A stretch of DNA of 64,000 bases from an uncultured Gemmatimonadota bacterium (lineage in GTDB: Bacteria; Gemmatimonadota; Gemmatimonadetes; Gemmatimonadales; Gemmatimonadaceae). The DNA lies in the NCBI GenBank assembly GCA_902826615.1, contig CADEFN010000004.1, positions 186,001-250,000 of the forward strand. Reading direction: 5' to 3'. The notes under the pieces are model-generated. The model searched no databases. It was not told the origin of the DNA and saw only the letters and a list, made by a program, of their open reading frames with translations. Position numbers and translations under genes: made by a program. Shown piece by piece: positions 1 to 14,235 of this stretch. Each line of letters opens with the position of its first letter. The stretch's first letter is position 1.

Positions 1-658
1 CGCCTCGCGGCTGGAGGCCATGGCGCGGCTGCCAAACAAGCGTCGTCGCCGCCGGGACGGGAAAAACACCGACAAATCCGGTTGCCAGACTTCCGCCGAG
101 GAGGCCGCTCAGGGCCGAGACCACGGCGGGCAGATTCAGCTGCGCGTTTACTCTGGGATGCGCCGCCACGCTGCGGGCCGCCGAGGCCACAACAATTGAG
201 GCGCCGGCAACAGCATAGTGTAGAGGGCGCCTGCCGAGATGGTCGCGACCCAGGATCAGCCGCTCCTTGCCGGGATCCCAACACGCGAATGCGAAGTCGC
301 CCTCGAGGTGCTGGATGCAGTCAGCGCCCCACACGGCGCATGCCTGAACCACAAGGCCACGGTCTGTGACCGCCGTCGAGGCCACGCCTGCTGCGGAGAG
401 TTTGCGCCTCAGGTCCGCCTGGTAGTAGAGGCACCCATCGAGTGCCACGATCACCCCGTTACTGCGCTCCAGCGGCTGCGTCGCACCAAAAACGGCGGGT
501 TCCCAATCGGTCATCGCCCCCGCCAGAGCGCACCCTGGTGCCGCCTCGGTACTGACGGTTCCCCCCCGCGAACGATATCCGCTCGAAAGAAGCGCGGACG
601 CCTGCGCCCGAAGTTCGCCCTCTGGCTCCGGACCGGCGACGACCCCGATCGCCGTCAT
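1..658 (-). CDS. Lasso-peptide-type cyclase (asparagine synthetase-like), N-terminal part, cut by window edge
   Basis: About 219 codons remain open from ATG 658 down to the left edge. The visible part is the N-terminal glutamine-amidotransferase-like domain of the asparagine synthetase B family, recognised by 'LILGRDHLGRRPLHYA' (about residues 132-147) and by 'LEGDFAFACWD' just before it. The catalytic Cys2 needed for glutamine hydrolysis is absent, because the protein begins Met-Thr-Ala. Lasso cyclases (McjC type) have this trait; they adenylate an Asp/Glu side chain of the precursor to close the macrolactam ring. The start overlaps the stop of the B2 gene by 4 nt (ATGA), so translation is probably coupled. 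The ATP-pyrophosphatase domain lies outside the window. Context (B1 and B2 upstream) is the main support for the lasso role; an ordinary asparagine synthase-related protein is the alternative. Confidence 0.75.
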   Translation of the reverse strand, partial: MTAIGVVAGPEPEGELRAQASALLSSGYRSRGGTVSTEAAPGCALAGAMTDWEPAVFGATQPLERSNGVIVALDGCLYYQADLRRKLSAAGVASTAVTDRGLVVQACAVWGADCIQHLEGDFAFACWDPGKERLILGRDHLGRRPLHYAVAGASIVVASAARSVAAHPRVNAQLNLPAVVSALSGLLGGSLATGFVGVFPVPAATTLVWQPRHGLQPRG

Positions 659-1122
659 CGCAGGTCGGAGAGCTTGACTGGAATAGCCTGGTAGCCGGAG
701 ACGTGGGCTTCGTCGTCCCCAAGGATTTCTCCGCAGAGTTCCACCCAGGCGTGTGCGGCAAACTTTCCGTCCTGCCGCGCCACACCAACACGCACGGCCG
801 CTCCCTTCACTCCTTCGGCTTCTAGACGTTGGGTGATTGCCATGGCGCGTACCAGGCACGTTGGGCGAAAGACACCCCTTCGCGATGCCCTCATGACACC
901 CTGCGCAATCAGTCTTGCTCTGCGCCGGTCGTCGGGCTCGAGCGAAGTGACGGCGTCGGCGCTTCCGGGATCAACCAGCCCTCCAACCGGAACAGACCTC
1001 AGGCTCTTTTGCGCCCTCAAGAGCGCCAGCTGGCCAAGAGCGATGGCCTTGAGCTCCGTGAATGAGGCGCGCCGGAGACTACGGAGTGCGTCCAGCATCC
1101 GGTGCCGAGGCCGACCCGCCAT
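655..1122 (-). CDS. Lasso-peptide B2-type leader peptidase (transglutaminase-like)
   Basis: The protein matches the transglutaminase-like cysteine protease family that cuts the leader from lasso precursors. The nucleophile Cys lies in 'RPTCLVRAMAI', followed by 'AHAWVELCGEILGD', which holds the catalytic His and a nearby Asp. The frame is open from 1203, but that start would overlap B1 by 125 nt. ATG 1122 (155 codons) or ATG 1098 is more likely, with a 20-44 nt overlap; neither has a clear Shine-Dalgarno site. The stop overlaps the cyclase start (ATGA at 655-658). Together with the RRE gene before it and the cyclase after it, the order B1-B2-C matches split-B lasso operons. Its exact start is uncertain, but the family call is good. 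Confidence 0.75.
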   Translation of the reverse strand: MAGRPRHRMLDALRSLRRASFTELKAIALGQLALLRAQKSLRSVPVGGLVDPGSADAVTSLEPDDRRRARLIAQGVMRASRRGVFRPTCLVRAMAITQRLEAEGVKGAAVRVGVARQDGKFAAHAWVELCGEILGDDEAHVSGYQAIPVKLSDLR

Positions 1123-1402
1123 CGGCCGCGACGACAAGTCCACTCGCGAGTAAATCGCGGAGGAAGTTGCGCACGTCCTTCGCCAGGACCTCAGGCGCCA
1201 CATCCTTGAAGCGATCCGAAAGCTTGCGGCAGAGCCCCTCCACGGTATCCGCCGTGGGTAAGGCTTCCCAAATGATGGTCCCGACCGGATTCAGGCCGAA
1301 GTAGACCTCGGAGTCACTCGAAAACAACACGCCCCCGTCGGCCATCGCACGGAAGATGGCCGTTGGTGAAGGGCGCGGGAGGGGGGTCTCCGGAGTGGTC
1401 AC
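1079..1402 (-). CDS. RRE / PqqD-like protein (lasso B1)
   Basis: This 107-residue protein has the RiPP recognition element pattern of PqqD and lasso B1 proteins. After a hydrophobic start comes 'GGVLFSSDSEVYFGLNPVG' and then 'IIWEAL', the strand-strand-helix signature that binds leader peptides, followed by a helical half ('LCRKLSDRF...'). Such proteins deliver the precursor to the B2 protease. The start is GTG at 1402-1400. Its first bases overlap the stop of a 42-codon ORF (GTGA), and its 3' end overlaps the B2 gene. Length fits the family (about 80-110 residues). The C-terminal 20 residues are disordered-looking and poor in hydrophobics. Confidence 0.75.
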   Translation of the reverse strand: MTTPETPLPRPSPTAIFRAMADGGVLFSSDSEVYFGLNPVGTIIWEALPTADTVEGLCRKLSDRFKDVAPEVLAKDVRNFLRDLLASGLVVAADGGSASAPDAGRTP

Positions 1403-1527
1403 TTGAGGGATGAGACTAACGCTTCAAAGGAGCGTTTGCGAGAGCGGGAGGAATTATTGAACGCAACATCCTCATGTCGCCTCGGACGCCGGGCTTTCTT
1501 TGGACGGCCCAGCGTTGCCTCCGTCAC
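1399..1527 (-). CDS. Small basic ORF (42 aa) translationally coupled to the RRE gene; possible RiPP precursor or leader ORF
   Basis: A frame from GTG 1527 to TGA 1399 encodes 42 residues. It is rich in Arg/Lys in the N-terminal half ('RPKKARRPRR') and ends in a more hydrophobic 'FEALVSSLK'. Its stop overlaps the GTG start of B1 (GTGA), the same 4-nt spacing used by the next genes, which favours real translation. A GGAG lies about 12 nt upstream, inside the right arm of a hairpin. The usual lasso leader signature (Tyr..Pro..Leu, Gly, Thr at -2) and a Gly/Ala core start with Asp/Glu at 7-9 are not visible, so the precursor assignment is weak. It may be a leader ORF or chance; the true precursor could lie beyond the left edge. 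Confidence 0.35.
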   Translation of the reverse strand: MTEATLGRPKKARRPRRHEDVAFNNSSRSRKRSFEALVSSLK

Positions 1528-1534
1528 GACAACG

Positions 1535-1563
1535 GCCAGCTCCGGGTGACACGCGGAGCTGGC
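1535..1563 (-). terminator. Hairpin after rpsG
   Basis: A 10-bp perfect inverted repeat (GCCAGCTCCG / CGGAGCTGGC) with a 9-nt loop lies 15 nt after the rpsG stop. No T-run follows, so Rho-independent termination is uncertain. It lies directly before the small GTG ORF and could instead control entry into the RiPP genes. Confidence 0.45.
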
Positions 1564-1577
1564 TGGAACAACGACCG

Positions 1578-2048
1578 CTACCAGCGATAGTGCGCGAAGG
1601 CCTTGTTGGCTTCAGCCATGCGGTGCGTGTCTTCCTTCTTCTTGATGGCATTGCCCTCACCCTTCGAGGCAGAGATCACCTCGGCGGCGAGTTTTTCGGC
1701 CATGGACTTCTCGTTCCGATCGCGGGAGTACGAGAGGAGCCAGCGCATGGCGAGTGCGGTCCGGCGTTCCGGGCGAACTTCGACGGGCACCTGGTAGGTT
1801 GCACCACCAACGCGCCGCGACTTGACCTCGATCACCGGCTTGAGGTTCGCCAGGGCCTGCTTGAAAATGTTCACGCCCGGCTGGGCGGTCCGTGACTCGA
1901 CGAGATCCATGGCGCCGTAGAAGATGCGTTCGGCGGTGGACTTCTTTCCCTGGAACATCAGGGAGTTGATGAACTTGGAAACAGTCTGGCTGTCATAGCG
2001 CGCATCAGGCAGAACGGGGCGCTTTACCGATTTCTTTCGACGGCTCAC
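1578..2048 (-). CDS. rpsG: 30S ribosomal protein S7
   Basis: The 156-residue product matches bacterial S7 over its full length: '[20 protein letters not shown]' at the N-terminus, '[20 protein letters not shown]' next, and '[13 protein letters not shown]' at the end. S7 binds the 3' major domain of 16S rRNA and organises the small-subunit head. The ATG overlaps the rpsL stop by 4 nt (ATGA), the expected coupling of the str operon. Unusually, fusA and tuf do not follow; a hairpin and a RiPP-type operon do. Confidence 0.97.
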   Translation of the reverse strand: MSRRKKSVKRPVLPDARYDSQTVSKFINSLMFQGKKSTAERIFYGAMDLVESRTAQPGVNIFKQALANLKPVIEVKSRRVGGATYQVPVEVRPERRTALAMRWLLSYSRDRNEKSMAEKLAAEVISASKGEGNAIKKKEDTHRMAEANKAFAHYRW

Positions 2049-2443
2049 TTCTTCTTACCTCCGGCTGCGCCCGCCTTGGGCTTTTTGGTGCCGTACTTCG
2101 AACGGCTGCGATTGCGGCCGTTCACGCCAGCGGCGTCGAGCGTTCCCCGCACAATGTGATAACGGACGCCCGGCAAGTCCTTCACACGGCCGCCTCGCAC
2201 GAGCACGATCGAGTGCTCCTGCAGGTTGTGGCCTTCCCCGGGGATGTAGGCAATGACCTCGATGCCGTTTGTCAGGCGCACCTTGGCAACTTTGCGCAAA
2301 GCCGAGTTGGGCTTTTTGGGCGTGGTGGTGTACACACGCGTGCAGACGCCGCGGCGGAAGGGATTCGCCTTGAGTGCCGGCGACTTTTCCTTCTTGATGA
2401 CATCCTTGCGGGCTCGGCGAACGAGCTGGTTGATCGTTGGCAT
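2045..2443 (-). CDS. rpsL: 30S ribosomal protein S12
   Basis: The product is a 132-residue S12 with the decoding-centre loops intact: '[20 protein letters not shown]' and '[13 protein letters not shown]'. Both lysines that commonly mutate to streptomycin resistance (in PKKPNS and VKDLPG) are wild type, so the protein predicts sensitivity at this site. The C-terminal tail is Lys/Gly-rich. It is the first gene of a two-gene rpsL-rpsG unit, about 105 nt downstream of the PlsB-like gene on the same strand. Confidence 0.97.
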   Translation of the reverse strand: MPTINQLVRRARKDVIKKEKSPALKANPFRRGVCTRVYTTTPKKPNSALRKVAKVRLTNGIEVIAYIPGEGHNLQEHSIVLVRGGRVKDLPGVRYHIVRGTLDAAGVNGRNRSRSKYGTKKPKAGAAGGKKK

Positions 2444-2548
2444 TCTTGGGGATAACGAAAAAACACGCCCCTGGGCCGGGGCGGGGAGACCCGTAAAGTA
2501 GACGGACCCGGAGGATGGCGGAAGGGGGGCACAAGTGATTCCCTGGCC

Positions 2549-4000
2549 TTAATCGAGGTCCAGGAGGGTCATGGCCGGGAGGGAATCACGAGCCCGGATC
2601 CCCTCGGTGAACTGACCCAGAAGGTGCGCCACGGAATTGGCGTAGTAGCTGATGAGGGGTCTTCCCCGCGGGAGGATGACAAAGCCGGCCCCCTGACGGG
2701 CGAGGACGCGCCTCATCCTGAGCATTCGGTACGCCCGATCGAGGAGTTCCTCGGTGCTGCGCTCCTCCTGGAAGTGCGCCGCGCTGACTGCCGAGAGCCC
2801 CCGCCGGATCTCGTCCATTCTGTCGACCAGTTGTGTGCTGGTCACAAAGTCCTCATCAAAGGTCTGCAGGGCGGCGCAGGCCAGAGGCACGGGCGTAACC
2901 GGCACCAGGCTGCCGATCCTCTCCATCGCAGTGTCACAAAGCTGCTGGACGTACGGTAGCCGCTCCGCCCGCGGCAGCTCGAGCGGCTTCACCCCGCCTG
3001 CCTCGAGCCGGGAAACCCATTCGTCCACGCTTTGTGGCGTCCCGATCGTCACCGCTGCGCGTCCGTACCGCTTGAACCGTCCACTCAGCAACCGTCCCGT
3101 ATTGAACGCGGCGTACCGGACGACGTCGCTGAGCTGGGCCAACCGCCGTGGCCGCGGCCGCCCTTCCCTTGTAGCCAGCTCCAGCAGCAGCGTCCGATCC
3201 TCCAGCACCCGATCGTAGTTGATGCCGACCGGCACGACGTACATGCGGGCACGGTATGCGGGATCACGCGCCACGCCTAACGCGTAGTCCAGCAGGCCGA
3301 TCTTCGCCGGACGCAACGTGCCATCCCGCGTGAGTCCGCCTTCGGGGAAAATCCCCTGCGTCACCCCGTTGCGGGTGATGAGCTGCACATAACGAGCAAG
3401 CACCGTATGGTACAGGTTCTCGCGGTACTTTCTCCGGATGAAGTACGATCCGAAACTCTTGAAGAGATACTCGAGCGGAAATGCGCGCGCCCACTCGCCC
3501 ACCGCGTAGGAGAGCGAGACATCGCCGGCCAGGGCATACGCCACGAGGACGTAGTCGGCGTTGGAGCGGTGGTTGATGAGATAGATGACGATCGAATTCC
3601 GGGGCAACCCGCGAAAAGGATCTGGGCGTTCCCAGCTGATCGACACCTTGTAGAAGATGCCCAGGAGTGCCTTGCTCAGGGCGTACCCGAACTTGTAGTA
3701 GGCCAGGACGCTGAAAAACGGCACGATCTCGTCGAGATAGGCGCGGACGCGTTTCCAGGTCGCCGCTTCGGTTGTGCCTTGCTCCTGAACATGGGCACGC
3801 ACCGCGAGGGCAATCTCGGGATCGGCGAGCAATGTTGCGACGATGTGCTTCTTCTGGGTGAGCTTGTAGCGATCCACGCGTGCGCGAAACTTCAGGAGTG
3901 CGCGGCGACCCCAGCGCTTGCCAATCGCCCGCGAACCGGCCCACACCACGGTGAGGGTGGCGAGGACAATGGCAACGGTGACAACGGGGTTGTCGGGCAC
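2549..4000 (-). CDS. PlsB-like glycerol-3-phosphate / lysophospholipid acyltransferase
   Basis: This 483-residue membrane protein carries the PlsC/PlsB acyltransferase blocks in order. Block I is 'INHRSNADYVLVAYAL' (HX4D catalytic dyad), block II 'FGSYFIRRKYRENLYHTVL', block III 'GIFPEGGLTRDGTLRPAKIG' and block IV 'VVPVGINYDRVLEDR'. An N-terminal helix ('VTVAIVLATLTVVWAGSRAI') probably anchors it to the inner membrane. It should acylate glycerol 3-phosphate, the first step of phospholipid synthesis. It is shorter than E. coli PlsB (about 807 aa), so substrate and position (sn-1 or sn-2) are uncertain. It lies behind rpoC after a strong hairpin and before rpsL. glpK and an OPA-type transporter elsewhere in the window would serve the same metabolite. 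Confidence 0.8.
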   Translation of the reverse strand: MPDNPVVTVAIVLATLTVVWAGSRAIGKRWGRRALLKFRARVDRYKLTQKKHIVATLLADPEIALAVRAHVQEQGTTEAATWKRVRAYLDEIVPFFSVLAYYKFGYALSKALLGIFYKVSISWERPDPFRGLPRNSIVIYLINHRSNADYVLVAYALAGDVSLSYAVGEWARAFPLEYLFKSFGSYFIRRKYRENLYHTVLARYVQLITRNGVTQGIFPEGGLTRDGTLRPAKIGLLDYALGVARDPAYRARMYVVPVGINYDRVLEDRTLLLELATREGRPRPRRLAQLSDVVRYAAFNTGRLLSGRFKRYGRAAVTIGTPQSVDEWVSRLEAGGVKPLELPRAERLPYVQQLCDTAMERIGSLVPVTPVPLACAALQTFDEDFVTSTQLVDRMDEIRRGLSAVSAAHFQEERSTEELLDRAYRMLRMRRVLARQGAGFVILPRGRPLISYYANSVAHLLGQFTEGIRARDSLPAMTLLDLD

Positions 4001-4040
4001 AGTCGCGGAAGCTCCGACCGTACGACCGGAGTGTCAAGGA

Positions 4041-4080
4041 AATGCAAAGCGCCCGGGCAAATGCCCGGGCGCTTTGCATT
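4041..4080 (-). terminator. Strong terminator-like hairpin after rpoC
   Basis: An inverted repeat with 19-bp arms and a 2-nt centre (arms beginning AATGCAAAGCGCCCGGGCA) lies 14 nt beyond the rpoC stop. On the minus strand its 3' arm runs into 'TTTGCATTTCC'. It most likely ends the rplKAJL-rpoBC transcript and separates it from the acyltransferase gene. Confidence 0.8.
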
Positions 4081-4093
4081 CGCATGCCGTCGA

Positions 4094-7000
4094 CTACTCG
4101 TCGTCGTTGCCGCCGAACGAGAAGGTGTTCTCCGCAAACGATGCCGAGAAGATGCTCGGGAGCGGTGCTTCGGCCCCGGGCAGGACTTCGGGCTGCGGCA
4201 TCTCCGTTCCCTCGATCTCCACGTTCGAGTACCGGAACTGCCCAGTGCCCGCGGGAATGAGGTGACCGATGATGATGTTCTCCTTGAGCCCCATCAAGTC
4301 GTCGCGGGCACCGCGGATCGCGGCATCCGTGAGGACACGTGTGGTCTCCTGGAAGGACGCTGCGGAGATGAACGACTGCGTGGTCAGACTCGCCTTGGTG
4401 ATACCAAGGAGAAGCGGCTCGGCGGTTGCTGCCTTGTGCTTCTTCTTCTTCGCCTTGTCATTCACTTCGCGGAAATTCTGCTTGTCGGCATGTTCGCCCT
4501 CGAGGAACTCGGTCTCACCGGGCTCCACGATGCGGACCTTCTGCAGCATCTGCTTGACGATCACGCCGATGTGCTTGTCGTTGATTTTCACGCCCTGCAG
4601 GCGATACACCTCCTGCACTTCGTTGAGCAGGTACTCCTGCACCGCGCGTGGTCCCTTGATGCGCAGGATGTCGTGCGGATTCACCGGTCCTTCGGTGAGC
4701 CGGTCGCCTGCGCGCACACGGTCGCCTTCGTGCACTCGCAAGTGTTTACCTGCCGGTACTTCGTACAACTGCGCCTCGGTCGATTCATCGACCACCCACT
4801 GCCCGTTGTCGACCCGGGCGGCGGTGACGTACACCTCGCGCTTGCCGCGCTTGATGTCGCCAAAGCGCACCACGCCATCGATTTCCGAGATGGTCGCCGG
4901 ATCCTTCGGGCGTCGTGCCTCGAAGAGTTCGGCCACGCGCGGCAGACCACCGGTGATGTCACGCGTCTTGTAGGCCTCGCGTGAAATCTTGGCGATGGTG
5001 ACACCGGCGTGGATCTCATGGCCGTCCTCGGCCAGCAGCACCGCGCCGATCGGCATCACGAAGTCGCGGACCTTCTTTTCCTTCCCGCCCTTCGTCTGCC
5101 AGATCTCGATGTGCGGATGGAGCTTTTTCTCGCGGTCTTCGATGATCACGCGCTGACGCAAGCCGGTGAGTTCATCGAGTTCCTCGGAGACCGACTCGCC
5201 TTCCACGATCTCGACAAACTTGAGGGTACCCTCGATGTCGGCGATGATCGGGTTGGTGTACGGGTCCCAGGTGAAGATGACCTGATCCTTCTTGACCTCT
5301 TCGCCATGCTTCACGAAGAGGGTCGCACCGAGCGGCACCGCGAGGCGTGCGCCGATCGCGGCATTCGGATCGGCCGACGTACGGATGGTGAGTTCGCCTT
5401 CGTACGAGGTGACGATCCGTGCCCCGTCAGGATTGGTGACCTCGACGAGACGATCACCAAACTCGATGGTGCCTGCCACCTTGGACTTGCGGGCTGTCTG
5501 TTCCGCGATACGAGCCGCGGTACCACCGATGTGGAAGGTTCGCAGTGTCAGCTGCGTGCCAGGCTCACCGATGGACTGCGCCGCGATGATACCCACGGCT
5601 TCGCCCAGGTCGACCATGGCCATGGTGGCCAGGTTGCGGCCGTAACACATGCGGCACAGTCCGCGCTTGGCTTCGCAGGTGAGCACCGTGCGAATGCGCA
5701 CGGTTTCGATTCCGGATTCCTCGATCACGACCGAGGTCTCCTCGTCGATCATCTGGCCTGCTTCGGCGAGGAGCATGGGACGGCCGGCTTCGTCACGTCC
5801 ATGTGGATCAAAGACGTCCTCCGCCGCCACGTTGCCCACGATGCGCTCGGAGAGCGCCTCGATGACATCTTCGCCTTCCTTCAACGCGCCGATGTCCAGG
5901 CCGAGGATCGTGCCACAGTCCTCTTCCGAGATCGTGACATCCTGCGCGACGTCGACCAGACGACGTGTCAGATAACCGGCATCGGCCGTTTTGAGCGCCG
6001 TGTCGGCCAGACCCTTTCGGGCGCCGTGCGTCGAGATGAAGTACTCGAGCACCGAGAGTCCTTCACGGAAGTTCGACTTGATCGGGCTTTCGATGATTTC
6101 GCCGATACCACCGGTGAGCTTCTTCTGCGGCTTGGCCATCAGGCCGCGCATACCCGCCAGCTGACGGATCTGGTCGCGGCTACCACGTGATCCGGAGTCG
6201 AACATCATGAACACGGGATTGAAGCCCTTGTTCGACTCGCGCATCGCCTTCACCATCGCATCGGCCACATCGGAGTTGGCGTGTGTCCAGGTGTCGATGA
6301 CTTTGTTGTAGCGCTCGCCGTTGGTGATGTTGCCGGTCGCGTAGGCCTTCTGGAAGCGCTCGACGCGTTCCTCGGCTTCCTCGAGCAGCGACTCCTTCTC
6401 GCCCGGGATGTGCAGGTCCTCGACGCCGATCGATACGCCACCACGGGTGGCGTTGGCGAAGCCGAAGTCCTTGAGGCGATCGAGGAACTCGACCGTGCGC
6501 GACAGCCCGCAAGCGCGGAACGTCTCGAACGCCAGTTCGCCTAACGCCTTCTTCTTCATGTCGCGATTCTGGAACCCGACTTCGGGCGGTACGATTGCGT
6601 TGAACAGCACGCGACCGGCCGTGGTGACCACCCACGACGTCTCCCCCTTCGACACGGCGAGATACCGGATCGGCGAGTGGAAGGTGAGCCGATAGGCCGC
6701 GAGGGCCATCTCGACATCCGCTGGCGACGCGAACGACTTGAGGGCCGCCACCGCCTTGGGGTCCTTGGAGATCTTGTCGAAGTCCGACTGTGCCTTGGTG
6801 GCGAAATAGCAACCGAGCACGATGTCCTGCGACGGTTCGGCAATTGGCCGGCCGTCGGAGGGCTTGAGGATGTTGTTCGAGGAGATCATCAGGAGGCGAG
6901 CCTCCAGCTGGGCCTCGAATGACAGCGGCACGTGCACGGCCATCTGGTCACCGTCGAAGTCGGCGTTGAACGCCGCGCACACGAGCGGGTGAATACGAAT

Positions 7001-8416
7001 GGCCTTGCCCTCCACCAGCACCGGCTCGAAGGCCTGGATGCCCAAACGGTGAAGTGTCGGCGCACGGTTGAGCAGTACGGGATGGTCCTTGATGATCTCT
7101 TCAAGGATCTCGTACACCTCCGGGCTCTCGCGCTCCACGATCTTCTTGGCGCGCTTCACCGTCTCCGCGATGCCCTTCTCCACCAGCTTGTGGATGATGA
7201 ACGGCTTGAAGAGTTCGAGCGCCATGGCCTTGGGGAGGCCGCACTGGTGCAGCTTGAGCTCGGGGCCCACGACGATCACCGAACGGCCCGAGTAGTCCAC
7301 GCGCTTTCCGAGCAGGTTCTGACGGAACCGGCCCTGCTTGCCCTTGAGCATGTCGCTCAGCGACTTGAGCGGACGTTTGCCACGGCCACGGATGGCCTTG
7401 GAACGACGTCCGTTGTCGAAGAGCGCGTCCACCGCTTCCTGGAGCATACGCTTTTCGTTGCGCAGGATGACTTCCGGCGCGCGATGCGTTATGAGCTTCT
7501 GGAGGCGGTTGTTGCGGTTGATGACGCGACGATAGAGATCGTTGAGGTCGGACGTGGCGAAACGCCCGCCGTCGAGCGGCACGAGAGGCCGCAGGTCGGG
7601 CGGGATCACCGGCACGACGTCGAGAATCATCCATTCCGGCTTGTTGCGGATGCCACCGGCATCGCCCGAGGTCCGGAAGGCGTCGACGATCTTGAGTCGC
7701 TTGAGCTGCTGCTTCTTGCGGTGCTGCGAAGTCTCCACGGCGACGAGCTTGCGCAGCTGCTCCGCAACCTTGTCCACGTCGATGCGCTTGAGGAGCTCAC
7801 GAACGGCGGGCGCGCCGATATCGGCAAGGAACAGCGTGTCGCCCTCAGCCTTGGCCTTGGCCTTCAGCTCGAGGTAGCGGTCTTCGTCCAGGAGTTCGTT
7901 GGTGCGCACTTCCTGGTTGCCGGGCTCCACCACCACGTAGTTGGAGTAGTAGACCACCTTCTCGAGATCACGCAGGGTGAGGTCGAGGAGGTTGCCCATC
8001 GGCGACGGCAGGGTCTTGAAGAACCAGATGTGCGCCACCGGCACCGAAAGCTCGATGTGGCCCATGCGCTCGCGCCGCACCTTGCTGAGCGTGACTTCCA
8101 CGCCGCAACGATCGCAGATGACGCCGCGATAGCGGATGCGCTTGTACTTGCCGCAATGGCATTCCCAGTCCTTGACGGGACCGAAGATGCGTTCGCAGAA
8201 GAGGCCGTCCTTCTCTGGCTTGAACGAGCGGTAGTTGATGGTCTCGGGTTTGGTGACTTCACCCCACGACCACCAGCTACGCTGGCCCTGCATTTCCTGG
8301 CGCTCGCGCTCCTTGGGATCCTTGGGTCCCCGGATTTCCTCCGGCGACGCAATACGGACCTGGATGAAGTCAAACGCGGAAGCGCGGGTTTCCCGCGCGC
8401 TGCGGAAGTCGATCAT
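4094..8416 (-). CDS. rpoC: DNA-directed RNA polymerase subunit beta'
   Basis: The 1440-residue beta' subunit has the universal active-site motif '[14 protein letters not shown]' near residue 480. The N-terminal zinc site is '[20 protein letters not shown]' (about residues 75-95), and the second zinc site is '[15 protein letters not shown]'. The bridge-helix/trigger-loop region ('[19 protein letters not shown]', '[10 protein letters not shown]') is intact. The start ATG lies 3 nt after the rpoB stop, so the two subunits are co-translated. The C-terminus ends in an acidic 'GGNDDE'. Length is close to that of E. coli (1407). No intein or frameshift is visible. Confidence 0.98.
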   Translation of the reverse strand: MIDFRSARETRASAFDFIQVRIASPEEIRGPKDPKERERQEMQGQRSWWSWGEVTKPETINYRSFKPEKDGLFCERIFGPVKDWECHCGKYKRIRYRGVICDRCGVEVTLSKVRRERMGHIELSVPVAHIWFFKTLPSPMGNLLDLTLRDLEKVVYYSNYVVVEPGNQEVRTNELLDEDRYLELKAKAKAEGDTLFLADIGAPAVRELLKRIDVDKVAEQLRKLVAVETSQHRKKQQLKRLKIVDAFRTSGDAGGIRNKPEWMILDVVPVIPPDLRPLVPLDGGRFATSDLNDLYRRVINRNNRLQKLITHRAPEVILRNEKRMLQEAVDALFDNGRRSKAIRGRGKRPLKSLSDMLKGKQGRFRQNLLGKRVDYSGRSVIVVGPELKLHQCGLPKAMALELFKPFIIHKLVEKGIAETVKRAKKIVERESPEVYEILEEIIKDHPVLLNRAPTLHRLGIQAFEPVLVEGKAIRIHPLVCAAFNADFDGDQMAVHVPLSFEAQLEARLLMISSNNILKPSDGRPIAEPSQDIVLGCYFATKAQSDFDKISKDPKAVAALKSFASPADVEMALAAYRLTFHSPIRYLAVSKGETSWVVTTAGRVLFNAIVPPEVGFQNRDMKKKALGELAFETFRACGLSRTVEFLDRLKDFGFANATRGGVSIGVEDLHIPGEKESLLEEAEERVERFQKAYATGNITNGERYNKVIDTWTHANSDVADAMVKAMRESNKGFNPVFMMFDSGSRGSRDQIRQLAGMRGLMAKPQKKLTGGIGEIIESPIKSNFREGLSVLEYFISTHGARKGLADTALKTADAGYLTRRLVDVAQDVTISEEDCGTILGLDIGALKEGEDVIEALSERIVGNVAAEDVFDPHGRDEAGRPMLLAEAGQMIDEETSVVIEESGIETVRIRTVLTCEAKRGLCRMCYGRNLATMAMVDLGEAVGIIAAQSIGEPGTQLTLRTFHIGGTAARIAEQTARKSKVAGTIEFGDRLVEVTNPDGARIVTSYEGELTIRTSADPNAAIGARLAVPLGATLFVKHGEEVKKDQVIFTWDPYTNPIIADIEGTLKFVEIVEGESVSEELDELTGLRQRVIIEDREKKLHPHIEIWQTKGGKEKKVRDFVMPIGAVLLAEDGHEIHAGVTIAKISREAYKTRDITGGLPRVAELFEARRPKDPATISEIDGVVRFGDIKRGKREVYVTAARVDNGQWVVDESTEAQLYEVPAGKHLRVHEGDRVRAGDRLTEGPVNPHDILRIKGPRAVQEYLLNEVQEVYRLQGVKINDKHIGVIVKQMLQKVRIVEPGETEFLEGEHADKQNFREVNDKAKKKKHKAATAEPLLLGITKASLTTQSFISAASFQETTRVLTDAAIRGARDDLMGLKENIIIGHLIPAGTGQFRYSNVEIEGTEMPQPEVLPGAEAPLPSIFSASFAENTFSFGGNDDE

Positions 8417-8419
8417 CGG

Positions 8420-13066
<4,647 letters not shown>

Positions 13067-13096
13067 GGCTCACCCGCGCACAGGCGAAAATCCGAT

Positions 13097-13125
13097 TGTC
13101 CCCGTGGCGGTACGCCGCGGGGACA
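13097..13125 (-). promoter_or_regulatory. Hairpin in the rplL-rpoB leader (possible attenuator)
   Basis: A 13-bp stem with one wobble pair (TGTCCCC...GGGGACA outer arms) and a 3-nt loop sits 31 nt upstream of the rpoB start. On the minus strand it is followed by 'ATCGGATTTT'. The rplL-rpoB gap of E. coli holds an attenuator and an RNase III site; a similar role here is inference from position and structure. Confidence 0.5.
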
Positions 13126-13230
13126 GGACGGAAGGAATAACTACAGGAGTGTTGCGAGAATTTCGATTCACAGCGTGTGATGGAGGGAAGTAAGTCGCGA
13201 CGTCAGTGGCAGGGGCGGTCAGCGACCGCC

Positions 13231-13251
13231 GTCTGCCGTCTGCCGTCTGGC
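13231..13251. repeat. Heptamer repeat GGCAGAC (minus strand), 3 copies
   Basis: Three tandem 7-bp units (GTCTGCC on the plus strand, the last degenerate) lie just past the rplL stop. The same heptamer, as GGCAGAT/GGCAGAC, recurs at 17179-17192 and 18731-18772. Confidence 0.7.
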
Positions 13252-13254
13252 GCC

Positions 13255-13641
<387 letters not shown>

Positions 13642-13684
13642 TGTTGTTTAGTCTCCGTGTCGAACCCAGGCGGTCCTGGGATTG

Positions 13685-13696
13685 TTGTGATCACAA
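13685..13696. promoter_or_regulatory. 12-bp perfect palindrome TTGTGATCACAA between rplJ and rplL
   Basis: TTGTGATCACAA is a perfect dyad, and its half-site resembles the TGTGA of CRP/FNR-family operators. It lies in the rplJ-rplL gap, about 45 nt upstream of rplL. No regulator can be assigned; a chance palindrome is possible. Confidence 0.3.
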
Positions 13697-13747
13697 TTCC
13701 ATGGTGGCCGGTGGCAGGGCACTCGCCCGCACCGTCCGCCTGGCTGG

Positions 13748-14230
13748 TCAGGCACTCTCGAGTTGCGTCTTTCGTCCATCCAGGGCCAGCGCAAACATCA
13801 TCATCACGCTGTTGAGGCAGCCGGCGAACTGGCTGAGCGCCTCATCGCGTGTCGGAAGGGTGGCAATTCGCTTGACCATCGCTTCATCAATCGCATTGCC
13901 TTCCCAGATGCCGCCCTTCGTGGCCGGCCGCTGGTCATTTTCCTTCGCGAAATCCACCAACACCTTGGCAGCGGCAATCGGATCCTTGGCCACCACCACC
14001 CCGGTCGGGCCGCGCAGGCGCGAACCGGTCAGGCCACTTTCGTTGACGGCCTTGAGTGCCAGCGTGTTCTTGATGACGACGTATTCCACACCGGCGCGGC
14101 GGAAGCGGCGACGGAGTTCCGTCATGCGCTTCACGTTGAGTCCGGTGAAGTCCGTGAAATACAGCGCTTTGGCTTCGCCAATCTTGCTTCGCAGCTCGGC
14201 GACCAGCTGCTCCTTGTCTGATCTCTTCAT
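13748..14230 (-). CDS. rplJ: 50S ribosomal protein L10
   Basis: The product is a 160-residue L10: 'MKRSDKEQLVAELRSKIGEA', then 'ALYFTDFTGLNVKRMTELRR', then the RNA-binding fold 'GVEYVVIKNTLALKAV'. The C-terminal helix binds L7/L12 dimers. It starts 5 nt after the rplA stop, so the long L10 leader that mediates L10-L12 autoregulation in E. coli is absent at this position. Any feedback must act elsewhere on the rplK-rplA transcript. Confidence 0.96.
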   Translation of the reverse strand: MKRSDKEQLVAELRSKIGEAKALYFTDFTGLNVKRMTELRRRFRRAGVEYVVIKNTLALKAVNESGLTGSRLRGPTGVVVAKDPIAAAKVLVDFAKENDQRPATKGGIWEGNAIDEAMVKRIATLPTRDEALSQFAGCLNSVMMMFALALDGRKTQLESA

Positions 14231-14235
14231 GGCGG

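Noticed and set aside
1472-1660. 62-aa ORF between rpsG and the RRE gene
   Set aside because: It overlaps the rpsG 3' end out of frame and is Arg/Ser-rich; the overlapping GTG frame is better placed by coupling to the RRE gene.
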